In this document: piece after piece, positions 24,147 to 33,716 of the stretch
How positions within the stretch are numbered: position 1 is the stretch's first letter
Layout of the letters: the number at the start of each line of letters is the position of its first letter
NCBI GenBank assembly: GCA_030425425.1
Contig: JAUIAO010000054.1
Location: 1-41,321, forward strand
DNA: 41,321 nt
Direction: 5' to 3'
DNA from: Bacteroidia bacterium
GTDB lineage: Bacteria; Bacteroidota; Bacteroidia; Cytophagales; Cyclobacteriaceae
The notes under the pieces: model-generated
What the model saw: only the letters and a program-made list of their open reading frames with translations
Databases searched by the model: none
Told to the model about the DNA's origin: nothing
Position numbers and translations under genes: made by a program

Positions 24147-26705
24147 ATGAGAAAAATCTACTCAACCCTCTTTTTGGCTTTTATAACAATTGCCTCATTT
24201 GCTCAAACCATTTCTATACAAGGAGTTCTTCGCGATCCGAATGGACGATCTGTTGATGATGGATTTCATAACATCACTTTTGCTATTTACAATGTAGCTG
24301 AAGGAGGTTCGCCACTTTGGTCAGAAAATTACCCCAGTTTGGAAACAGTACATGGAGTATTTCAAGCCAATCTGGGAACAAATACACCTTTCGGGGATTT
24401 GTCTTTCAATGAAACTTACTATGTTGGAGTCACTGTAGACAACTACGCAGAAATGTCTCCACGAATAATGCTAAGCACATATCCTTATGCTATGGCAATT
24501 CATGGACAAGAAAATGAATTTCCTTCTACGGGCAACGTGATACTTAATAGAGACAGCATCATCGTAAAACAAGGAGCTCTAAAACTGGAAGGACCTGATG
24601 GGTGTATTGTTTTCAACGATGGTACATCACTTAATACTGCTGAGTTTGGTGGACCTGCTGGTTCTGTATTGAATCCTTCTAGTGTCAACCTGAATGCAGA
24701 TAAAGATGGGGTAGGTAGCGGAGCGATCAATTTTCAGATCGCTGGAGTAAACAAAGCTTCCATTGGAAATCAAGGTTCTTTCTACATCAATCAAATAGGT
24801 GGACTAGAAGGAGGGGAAATTAACTTGCAAGTGGCTGAAGGCCATACGGACAACTGGGACAATTATGGTCAGGATGTGTTTGAGGATTTTTATCGCTTCT
24901 TCAGTTGGAAAGCTGATCCCTTTACTTTCAGAGAAATTATGAGATTCAATCAATGGGGACAAGTGGGGATTGGCTACAGTAACCCATCATCCAGAGTGCA
25001 AATTTCGGATTTCGTGGGAATGGATCTTAATGGAGGCGGAGGTCTGACTATTGGAGATAATGGATTAGGTAATATGGTTTTTGATGATAATGACATTCAG
25101 GCAAGATATGATAGTGCTGTAACGGGATTATACTTAAACACTTTCGGCGGTGATGTGAATGTAGGAGTGCTTGATCCTGATGTTGCATTTCTAGGTATTG
25201 GAGCTGAAGATTTATATGATAGATCAATATTGGATCTTCGAGGAGCCGGTTCGGGTAATGTTTTTGGAGGTACTGCTCAATTCTTTACCGCGGCTGATCA
25301 TGACGATGTAATTAATGCTTATTACGCTCTTGCAATAGAAGATGATTTTAGAATTGGAGGTGCAGGTTATGGTGAAATGATGAGCTTTACTCCACAAGGA
25401 AAGGTTGGTATAGGTTATTTAGCTCCCACTTCCAGATTACATGTTTCCAATTTTAATGAAGCTAATCTGACATCAGCCGGAGCCTTGACACTTGGTAATG
25501 ACGATAGTTTTAATCTGGTTTTTGATGCCAATGACATACAAGCCAGAAATAATTTTGGTGCTTCTTCACTTTATTTAAATACTTATGGAGGTTCTGTCAA
25601 TATCGGTGCAGAAGAAACGGGAAACGCTGTTTTAAATATCGGTAAAGAAGATGAAAACGCACGAGGGGTTTTATCACTAAAAGGAGCTGGCGCCGGTTCT
25701 CTTGATGGCGGGGTAGTGGACTTTTTGACTGCCGCTGATTATGACGATAACGTTAATTATTATTATGTGTCGGCTCTTGAAGATGATTTGAGAATGGGAA
25801 GTATAGGTAACTTAGGTGTGGCTGATCAATTAGTCTTAGATGGGAATGGTAATGTGGGAATTGGTACAAATGCACCTAATAATGCCAAACTGGTTATATC
25901 CGGAGGAACTGCAACTCCTTTGATTTATTACAACTATTTGTCTGATCCAACCAGTGGAGCTCCAGCAACGGGGTATGTCAATACAATACAAAACAATACT
26001 TTTTCTTTATGGGCAACGGGGTATGTTGCTGCCCAGGAGTTTAATGCATTTTCTGATCAAAGAATTAAGGATATCAAAGGAGTTTCAGATTCAGAAATAG
26101 ATCTAAACACTATTAATTCAATAGAAATCACAGATTACCAATTCATAGATAAGGTAACAAATAGCGCGAAAACCTATAAGAAAGTGATTGCTCAACAGGT
26201 GGAAAAGGTCTTTCCACAAGCTGTGTCTAGATCGAGAGATGTGATTCCTTCCGTTTATGATCGATCTACTAGCATCAAATATGATGAAGTTACTCAGGAA
26301 TTAACTATTAAAACAGCCAAGGAACATGGCTTTGAGGTTGGAGATATCGTAAAAGTGATAACTTCTAAAGAGACATTAGAAACTGAAGTGCTTCAGGTGA
26401 AAAATTCGAAAAGTTTTGTGATTTCTTCTACAAAACCAGAAAAACAGGTTTTTGTATATGGTAAATATGTAGATGATTTTAGATCAGTAGATTATGAAGC
26501 CATCTCCATGCTCAACGTATCTGCCACCCAAGAACTAGCCAAGCGCACTGAAGATCAGGAAAAAAGAATTGCCAAACTGGAAAAAGAAAATGCTAAGCTA
26601 AAAGCGCAATTGGAAAAAGTGGATATGCTGGAAGCTAAGCTTGACGCATTTCTGAAGCTTCAGGAAAACCAAACAGAAGCATCCACTTTAGTAGGTCAAC
26701 AGTAA
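24147..26705 (+). CDS. secreted tail-fiber-like protein with S74 intramolecular chaperone domain
   Basis: The 852-residue protein has a signal peptide (about 1-20, SFAQ) and an N-terminal domain (TISIQGVLRDPNGRSVDDGF...) common to Bacteroidetes surface proteins. Two repeats of about 130 residues follow (each with NDIQAR...LYLNT(F/Y)GG(D/S)VN(V/I)G; about 290-430 and 430-560). At about 637 the S74 chaperone begins with FSDQRIKDIKG, where self-cleavage before the Ser would occur, and continues through YKKVIAQQVEKVFPQAV. An extra domain of about 75 residues (about 710-785, TIKTAKEHGFEVGDIVKV...) is inserted before the end. A leucine-zipper coiled coil (about 795-840) closes the protein. It is likely a trimeric surface fibre. 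It is the first gene of a three-gene operon. Confidence 0.88.
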   Translation: MRKIYSTLFLAFITIASFAQTISIQGVLRDPNGRSVDDGFHNITFAIYNVAEGGSPLWSENYPSLETVHGVFQANLGTNTPFGDLSFNETYYVGVTVDNYAEMSPRIMLSTYPYAMAIHGQENEFPSTGNVILNRDSIIVKQGALKLEGPDGCIVFNDGTSLNTAEFGGPAGSVLNPSSVNLNADKDGVGSGAINFQIAGVNKASIGNQGSFYINQIGGLEGGEINLQVAEGHTDNWDNYGQDVFEDFYRFFSWKADPFTFREIMRFNQWGQVGIGYSNPSSRVQISDFVGMDLNGGGGLTIGDNGLGNMVFDDNDIQARYDSAVTGLYLNTFGGDVNVGVLDPDVAFLGIGAEDLYDRSILDLRGAGSGNVFGGTAQFFTAADHDDVINAYYALAIEDDFRIGGAGYGEMMSFTPQGKVGIGYLAPTSRLHVSNFNEANLTSAGALTLGNDDSFNLVFDANDIQARNNFGASSLYLNTYGGSVNIGAEETGNAVLNIGKEDENARGVLSLKGAGAGSLDGGVVDFLTAADYDDNVNYYYVSALEDDLRMGSIGNLGVADQLVLDGNGNVGIGTNAPNNAKLVISGGTATPLIYYNYLSDPTSGAPATGYVNTIQNNTFSLWATGYVAAQEFNAFSDQRIKDIKGVSDSEIDLNTINSIEITDYQFIDKVTNSAKTYKKVIAQQVEKVFPQAVSRSRDVIPSVYDRSTSIKYDEVTQELTIKTAKEHGFEVGDIVKVITSKETLETEVLQVKNSKSFVISSTKPEKQVFVYGKYVDDFRSVDYEAISMLNVSATQELAKRTEDQEKRIAKLEKENAKLKAQLEKVDMLEAKLDAFLKLQENQTEASTLVGQQ

Positions 26706-26732
26706 TATTTCTCAGTTATAACATTCGCTAAG

Positions 26733-29700
26733 ATGAATAAATTAGAGAAATATTGGGCACTGTGCATGCTATTGACCTTTTGGGGTTATGAATTGCAAGC
26801 ACAAGAGGATTGTAAAGACGGAATAAATTATTCCATTTCTAATGTTACTATCAATGGAGGGCAGACAGGATACATCATTTCCGATGATCAGAGTTTACAA
26901 GTTACCATTGGTCAGACTTATGTGGGTAAGGCAGGAAGCAGAAAACAAGGCATTACAGGTAGAGCTGGTATTTGGGGATATTATGAGTTAGAACCTCAGG
27001 CACCTATTGCCAAAGCTTCTCAGGGAGAATATATTGATCGCATTGAAGTAGAATGGGAGATTGTAGATGACTATGTGGGACCTGTCGTTACTGAGGAAAT
27101 CACCAAGATATTCAGAAATGGTCGTTTGATTACCTCAGTACCTCTCAAACAAACGACTTATGTGGATTACAATGTATTTCCCGGGGAGTTTTACACTTAT
27201 GAAATAGTTACAACGAATAGTTATGGTGACGCCAAACCGATGGAAGCTGTTGGGTTTTTAAACCCTAATGGCAGAATGACCGGAACCGTGGAATCAAGAC
27301 TAGGGACTCCTGTAGCTGACGTGAAAGTTACGCTGACACCAAACCTGGGAAGGTCATTAGACCTTGATGGTGTAGATGATTACGCGTATTTCATGGATCA
27401 AAGTTTTGAATTCGGAGATTACTATACCATAGAAGGTTGGTGGAGAAACGTAGAGGTTAAAGATCAGACGATTTTCGTTGCAGTTGATTCCGGAACGTCA
27501 ACTCCTGTGGTCAAAATATCATTGGATGATGAAGGGAGAATTCATTATTATCATGATGGAGATGCTAATGGAGAAGGGTTAGAGCTAATCTCTAAATATG
27601 GATATAATCTTGATAATTTTTCTCGGGCATGGCACCATTTTGCTGTAGTCTATGATACTCTTGAGACATACCTGTACGTAGATGGTCAGCGAGTCGCTAA
27701 GTCGCCTACCCAAGACCCAATCACAGTTACTACGGAATTAGAATTTGGTAAATCTGGTCCAAATACTTACGAATCCTACTTTATGGGTCAATTAGATGAG
27801 TTTAGGGTTTGGGATATTGGTAGAACTCGAGAGCAAATCCGCAAGTACAAAGACATTACTTTGACTGGTGAAGAAGACTATTTGGCACATTACTGGAAAT
27901 TTGATGAACAGTATAGTGACAAGCTTTTTGATTTTGCAGAAGTTTCAGTAGCTGATCGAGAGCATGGTTTTATTTGTGGTGTCACCCGATCAGATTTTAT
28001 TTCACCGGCTCAGCTTGGAGCCTATACAGATGGAGGTGGAGATTACCTTATAAAAGGTATATACTATGGAAATGGAACAACTTTCCAAGTTTCCCCCTCA
28101 AAAGAAACACCAATTGGCTATTCCCTGGATTTTGATGGTGTAGATGATTTCATTTCATTTAACCTAGACAGAATTAACTTAGATCAGGCTTTTACACTCG
28201 AAGGCTGGTTCAAAACAGATGTTGATAAAAAAGAGATGACCTTTTTTGAGATCAGTGATGACACAGGCACTGAAATGTTATTACAAATAGGGTTACAATC
28301 TACGGGTGAATTGACAGTATCATCTGGTTTTGGAGGAAGCTTAGGATCTTTCATTTCTTCGGAGTTGTACAATGATGAATTTTGGTACCATTATGGTTTG
28401 GTGCATAATGGTTCTAGTCTTACAATATATCTAGATGGACAGGTGATAGGAAGTATCTCGGATGGACCAATATCAAACATTACTGCTAGAACAGTTATCG
28501 GGAGGTCTGGCACTCTTGAATATGAAGCTGGAGAGAGTTATTTTGAGGGTTGGTTAGATGAAATAAGGCTTTGGGACTATGCCCGGTCAAGTACTCAAAT
28601 AAACGCCACTATAAACCAGATCATTCCTGGCGATGAACAGGGAATTGTTGATCCTGATGGTGAACTTGGTTTAGAAGCGTATTGGATGTTAGGTGAAGGT
28701 AGAGGAACATTAATTACGGATGTCACACCTAATAATCATACAGGTAATCTCAAAAACCCACAGTTGCAGCAAGTAAGTTCAGATGAGTATTTGGTAAAGA
28801 ACTGGGATGGTGATAATATTCCGTTAGACGTAGAATATTTTGTGCATGACTATGACCCTAACGCGAGAAATGTCTCTTTAGATCCCTCCAATATCTCAGT
28901 TGACCGGGTTGATTTTACTGATATATCTCAGCTAAGTGTAAGTGGGTTTGTCCGATATGATGGCACCAATTGTTTTGCTGATAGTGTGGAAGTTTTTGTG
29001 AATGGCAACCCCACGCTTCCGAGAACATTTACAAATGATGCTGGTAAATTTATAGTAGAGTTTGAACCGGGAGCTACCAGCCAGTTCTTATCGTTCAAAT
29101 TGAACGATCACAACTTTGATCCCGGATTTATTGAATTACCAAGATTAGTTAGACCATTGTCAGGTTTATCAATAACAGATACAAAAAAGCGTGAATTAAA
29201 GGGACGAGTAGTTGGTGGTTCTTGTGGTTATTCCATAGGGGAAGCCAAAGTTATTTTATCAACTTCACCTTTTTGTTATACGGATACGGCGAGCGTTGAT
29301 GAATTCGGAAATTTCGAATTCAGTGATATTCCTCCTTTAAATTACATTGGTTACATCGAACATTCAGATCCAACAGTGCAATCATTTTTTGATCAGGAAG
29401 GAGCGATTGAGATTGATTTAACTCAGGGGGATGATACAGTGGATTTTATATACAGATCACCATTAAATGTATCTATCAAAGGGCTGGAGCCAGATATTTG
29501 TTCAAGTCCATTGGTTAAACAAAATGAAAAGGTCAACTTGGACATATATACGTATGAAGTCTATGGTAACGATAGTTGTATAGTTGACATAGGTACCTAC
29601 AAGATCTCTGATAACATCAGTGATAGAGATCAAATCGAACTGGATTTTAATTCTTCGAGCTATACTTATGAAATGTTTATTGGTGAACCAAACACTCTAG

Positions 29701-32700
29701 ATGGCGGGACGAATCCCTATCAAAAGAACATTCAGGTAATAGCTGAAGACACCTTAGGAAGACAAGCCGAAATAAACACCTGGGCTACAGTTATTGGAAG
29801 CAAGTCGAAACTTGTAAATTTTGCTACCACTACCCCTCAAATCCCATTTATTATTCTAAGAGCCCCTCCGGGAGATCAAAGCTATATTAGATTGGAAAAA
29901 GGAACTACAATTGGCACTTCTATATCCTTTTCGAAAGAAAGAAGCACAAATCAAGGTTTAGACTTAAACCTACATTTAGGGCTTAAAACTACAACCTCTG
30001 CTGGGATTGGATTTTCCTATACTACAGATATTGAGAGCAAATACACCATATCGAGTGAATTCGAAGCAACTCAATCAAATATTTCAGAGACAGAGCAATC
30101 CCTTGAGTTTACGACAACTGATGCTTATCAAACAGAGGGAACTAGCGATGTGTATGTTGGCGGAGCTTTGAACATACTTTATGGGACAACAGATATTTTA
30201 GAGATAGATTCAGGTACATGTAGTGTGAATGTATATGAAGATGTAATATTAGTTCCCGATGGCTTTAATACTACTTTTGTTTATTCCAAAGATTTTATTG
30301 AACAAACGGTAGTTCCAGAATTATTCCATATAGGAGACACTACTTCAGCAGAGACATGGCTAAGTTTTATTAAGCGTGATAGCATGTTGCAAGCTCAAGC
30401 TGTATTAAAAGAAAATATTTCTTTTGATGCTAGTTCTTCATTTGAAAGAGTCCAAGAGACTGTTCAGACTGATAGCTATACGGAAAGTTTTGAGATGACT
30501 ATTGATGAAACATTTGCCATTTCATCAGGGTTCACTTTCAACAAAACTGGTCTCTCAGGTGAAGTTTCTGCAGGTTTTGGGTTTACGAATGGAAAGAGTA
30601 AAACAAGTGAGAAAACCTCTACGATTGTTACGGAGTACCTTCTGGCAGATGATGATTTCGGTGACAACTATACAGTAAATATCTACGATGAACCAGTATA
30701 TGGTACTCCGGTGTTTAAATTAATCAGTGCTGCTACATCCTGTCCTTGGGAAGGCGGGTTGAAGAGGGAAGCTGTAAGATTGACTTCTGATAAAAACTCT
30801 GCAATTAATATTCCTGAGGATCAGTCAGCTGTTTTCAAACTGAACCTTGGAAATATTTCCGAAACAAGAGAAAGTGGTACTTATAACCTTACCCTATTAG
30901 CAGAAAGCAACCCCAATGGGGCAGTAGTTAAAGTGAATGGAGTTCCTTTGAGTGGTGAGCAGGACATCACCTATACGCTGCAGCCGGATGAGAATATTGA
31001 AGTCACGATGACCGTAGAGAAAGGTCCTGAATCTTTCGAGTATAGCGGTCTTCAAATGATGCTTTATTCGGCCTGTGAAAAAGAATGGGCTGATTTTAGA
31101 GGTTACAATATTCCTGAAGAACCATTTGCTTCCATTATTGATCTGGATGTTTCTTTTATCGAAGTATGTAGTCCGATAACCATATTTGATCCGGGAGATG
31201 ATTTTGTCATTACTCAGGCAAATAATAATTCTCTGGATGTGGTACTGACTGATTATGTAATTGATCGTACAGATTTTACAGATGTTAAGCTTCAGTATAG
31301 GGAGAAAATTGAAGGTCAACCATGGATCAATGCAGTGGAAATAGTTAGGGCAGACTTAGATCCAGGTAACACTGTATTGCAATGGGATGTAACTAACCTT
31401 GATGATGGTGTTTATGAAATCAGAGCGATGACTTTCTGTGATGCAGTACCTGACCCCAGAAGTTCTGAAATTCTTAAGGGTACAATTGATAGAGAAGCAC
31501 CTAAACTATTCGGAACGGCTTCACCTGCTGATGGTGTTTTATCTGCTGATGATGAAATCAGTATCCAGTTCAATGAGAATATTCAATGCGGAGATATTGT
31601 TAGCTTAGGAATCCCGGTTAGCCTAACACAAGGTGAATTAAATAACGTGGCTTTAAGCAACACGGAAACCGGATTGTTCATTGATGCAATAGTGAGCTGT
31701 GAAGATAATAAGCTAATCATCGTGCCTGATATTCAGAATAAGTTTCTCGAAGAGAAGGTCTTAAGGGTAGATGTGCTGGGAATGACAGATGAGCTGGGAA
31801 ATGTTCAAATGCAAACTGAAACATGGGAATTCCTGGTAAGAAGAAACCCATTGACGTGGCAAGGTGGCGATATTCAATCTGTAGTATATGAAGGTGATTC
31901 ACCACAGTTTATTAGACAGATAAAAAACAATGGAGCCTTTGCTGTGAATGTCAATCTGAGCGGCGAACTGGATGTGCAAACTCTAGATGAGACCTCTTTG
32001 CCAAGTTGGCTGAGTGCAAGTCCAAGAAGTTTTACACTCCAGCCTGGAGCAACACAAGATGTAACTTTTACAGTGAGCAATCAGATAGGTGGCGGTAGCT
32101 ATGTAGACATGGTGACTGCTGCTACCAGCTTCGGAGCACCGGAGTTGAGATTTGATGTGCGTGTTTTATGTGAGGATCAGGGTTGGGCGGTTAATGCCAG
32201 TGATTTTGAATATTCTACTACCCTGACGGGTCAATTAGATATCAGAGGAGATTTAAGCACAGATATATATGATCAGGTTGCAGCATTTGTAGGAGACGAA
32301 TTGAGAGGAGTAGGGGAAGTGGTGTACGCACCGGAGCTGGAAGCCATTCCAGGAGAACATCCTTATCTGGTCTTCATGACGATTTATAGCAACAGTACCA
32401 ATACTGAAGAAATTGATTTTCAGGTTTGGGATGCGAGCAGGTGTCAATTGTACGGTCAGGTATCGGAAAACTATGATATTGGTGCAACAAGTATCAGCAT
32501 TGGAAGCCCTACAAGTCCAGCAACAATTACGGTGACGAATAATGTGGTTCAAAAGCTGAGTCTCAATAAAGGTTGGAACTGGATATCTTTCAATTTGGAC
32601 ATGGAATCGAGTAAGATCAATGATGTATTGGGAACGCTGCAAAATACAGATCGTGGTGCCATTATTAAATCTCAGTCACAATACAGTCAGTTTGTTCCTA

Positions 32701-33716
32701 GTCTCGGTTGGGTAGGTCCATTGTCTAAAATTGATAGTACCAAAGCATATAGAGTGAAGCTTACAGCAAATGATGTATTGGAGGTGAAAGGAATGCCGAC
32801 TGACTTTGAAACCACCTTTGTGGAGTTGGATTCAGGATGGAACTGGGTGAGTTTCTTGCCTCCTGTCGGTATGGAGATCAATGAAGCTCTGACAAGTCTA
32901 ACTGCCACTGCCGATTTCATAATCAAAGGACAGAAAGAGTTTGCGCAGTATGTTGATTTTCAGGGTTGGATAGGTAGTTTAGACTTCCTGAGACCTAACC
33001 AAGGTTATCTGATTTACACCGATAGATCACAGACATTGGAGTATCCTGTAAATGATGAAAATGCAAGGATCGAAATTCCTGAAGAGCAGGATTTGACTCT
33101 GCCTAATGGTTGGACACTTAATCCTTCTGAATTTGAATTCAATGCAAACTACATTATTCGCATTGATGGAGCTGAAATCAGAGAAGGAGATATTTTAGGA
33201 TTGTTCAATGACGAAAATCTTGTTGGTATTGGCGAAGCACAATATCTGGATTTTTCAGATGAGTACATCTTTTTCGTCACCGCTTACAGTAATAGCCATA
33301 CACAATTGCTGTCGGCTGTAGTGGCTCGGGAAGGAAGCAAATTAGCTTTTGAAGACCAGTCTTTGGAATATCGATCAGATCAGGTGTTTGGGACAGTCAA
33401 AGATCCGGTTTTATTGCAATCAGAAGCAATTTTGGGAGCTAAAATGCCGAAGTTGGCCATTGATTTATACCCTAACCCAGGTGAGCTGAGTACTACATTG
33501 AGTTTAAGCATGATTACTTCCAAAAATGTAGAAATATCTGTTCAGAATCTGATGGGACAGACGATGTTTGTAAAAAATCTGGGTCAGTTAACAACGGGAA
33601 ATCATGAGATAGCGATCAGTAGATATGTGAATAATAAAGCACTTAGTTCGGGTATCTATTTCATACGAATTAAAGTTGGGAGCGAGGTTTACACAGAGAA
33701 ACTTGTCTGGAAATGA
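26733..33716 (+). CDS. giant LamG-domain surface protein with T9SS C-terminal signal
   Basis: The 2327-residue protein has a signal peptide (about 1-23). Two LamG/concanavalin-like domains lie at about 205-385 and 463-660 (each starts LD(L/F)DGVDD and contains TIEGW or TLEGW). Ig/CarboxypepD_reg-like domains follow, then a long Ser/Thr-rich, beta-alternating region (about 1030-1320), a Big_5-like domain (about 1586-1706, ASPADGVLSADDEISIQF), two GWNW(I/V)SF repeats (about 1949 and 2034) and two copies of a module shared with the next protein (about 1816-1935 and 2126-2225). The tail (about 2243-2327, YPNPGELSTTLSLS...) is a type A T9SS sorting domain for export and cell-surface attachment. 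An adhesin or glycan-binding role is likely. Its stop overlaps the next start by four bases. Confidence 0.9.
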   Translation: MNKLEKYWALCMLLTFWGYELQAQEDCKDGINYSISNVTINGGQTGYIISDDQSLQVTIGQTYVGKAGSRKQGITGRAGIWGYYELEPQAPIAKASQGEYIDRIEVEWEIVDDYVGPVVTEEITKIFRNGRLITSVPLKQTTYVDYNVFPGEFYTYEIVTTNSYGDAKPMEAVGFLNPNGRMTGTVESRLGTPVADVKVTLTPNLGRSLDLDGVDDYAYFMDQSFEFGDYYTIEGWWRNVEVKDQTIFVAVDSGTSTPVVKISLDDEGRIHYYHDGDANGEGLELISKYGYNLDNFSRAWHHFAVVYDTLETYLYVDGQRVAKSPTQDPITVTTELEFGKSGPNTYESYFMGQLDEFRVWDIGRTREQIRKYKDITLTGEEDYLAHYWKFDEQYSDKLFDFAEVSVADREHGFICGVTRSDFISPAQLGAYTDGGGDYLIKGIYYGNGTTFQVSPSKETPIGYSLDFDGVDDFISFNLDRINLDQAFTLEGWFKTDVDKKEMTFFEISDDTGTEMLLQIGLQSTGELTVSSGFGGSLGSFISSELYNDEFWYHYGLVHNGSSLTIYLDGQVIGSISDGPISNITARTVIGRSGTLEYEAGESYFEGWLDEIRLWDYARSSTQINATINQIIPGDEQGIVDPDGELGLEAYWMLGEGRGTLITDVTPNNHTGNLKNPQLQQVSSDEYLVKNWDGDNIPLDVEYFVHDYDPNARNVSLDPSNISVDRVDFTDISQLSVSGFVRYDGTNCFADSVEVFVNGNPTLPRTFTNDAGKFIVEFEPGATSQFLSFKLNDHNFDPGFIELPRLVRPLSGLSITDTKKRELKGRVVGGSCGYSIGEAKVILSTSPFCYTDTASVDEFGNFEFSDIPPLNYIGYIEHSDPTVQSFFDQEGAIEIDLTQGDDTVDFIYRSPLNVSIKGLEPDICSSPLVKQNEKVNLDIYTYEVYGNDSCIVDIGTYKISDNISDRDQIELDFNSSSYTYEMFIGEPNTLDGGTNPYQKNIQVIAEDTLGRQAEINTWATVIGSKSKLVNFATTTPQIPFIILRAPPGDQSYIRLEKGTTIGTSISFSKERSTNQGLDLNLHLGLKTTTSAGIGFSYTTDIESKYTISSEFEATQSNISETEQSLEFTTTDAYQTEGTSDVYVGGALNILYGTTDILEIDSGTCSVNVYEDVILVPDGFNTTFVYSKDFIEQTVVPELFHIGDTTSAETWLSFIKRDSMLQAQAVLKENISFDASSSFERVQETVQTDSYTESFEMTIDETFAISSGFTFNKTGLSGEVSAGFGFTNGKSKTSEKTSTIVTEYLLADDDFGDNYTVNIYDEPVYGTPVFKLISAATSCPWEGGLKREAVRLTSDKNSAINIPEDQSAVFKLNLGNISETRESGTYNLTLLAESNPNGAVVKVNGVPLSGEQDITYTLQPDENIEVTMTVEKGPESFEYSGLQMMLYSACEKEWADFRGYNIPEEPFASIIDLDVSFIEVCSPITIFDPGDDFVITQANNNSLDVVLTDYVIDRTDFTDVKLQYREKIEGQPWINAVEIVRADLDPGNTVLQWDVTNLDDGVYEIRAMTFCDAVPDPRSSEILKGTIDREAPKLFGTASPADGVLSADDEISIQFNENIQCGDIVSLGIPVSLTQGELNNVALSNTETGLFIDAIVSCEDNKLIIVPDIQNKFLEEKVLRVDVLGMTDELGNVQMQTETWEFLVRRNPLTWQGGDIQSVVYEGDSPQFIRQIKNNGAFAVNVNLSGELDVQTLDETSLPSWLSASPRSFTLQPGATQDVTFTVSNQIGGGSYVDMVTAATSFGAPELRFDVRVLCEDQGWAVNASDFEYSTTLTGQLDIRGDLSTDIYDQVAAFVGDELRGVGEVVYAPELEAIPGEHPYLVFMTIYSNSTNTEEIDFQVWDASRCQLYGQVSENYDIGATSISIGSPTSPATITVTNNVVQKLSLNKGWNWISFNLDMESSKINDVLGTLQNTDRGAIIKSQSQYSQFVPSLGWVGPLSKIDSTKAYRVKLTANDVLEVKGMPTDFETTFVELDSGWNWVSFLPPVGMEINEALTSLTATADFIIKGQKEFAQYVDFQGWIGSLDFLRPNQGYLIYTDRSQTLEYPVNDENARIEIPEEQDLTLPNGWTLNPSEFEFNANYIIRIDGAEIREGDILGLFNDENLVGIGEAQYLDFSDEYIFFVTAYSNSHTQLLSAVVAREGSKLAFEDQSLEYRSDQVFGTVKDPVLLQSEAILGAKMPKLAIDLYPNPGELSTTLSLSMITSKNVEISVQNLMGQTMFVKNLGQLTTGNHEIAISRYVNNKALSSGIYFIRIKVGSEVYTEKLVWK

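Noticed and set aside
24147-26705. Prophage tail fibre
   Set aside because: The S74 chaperone is also common in bacterial surface proteins, and no other phage gene is near; the operon partners have T9SS tails.
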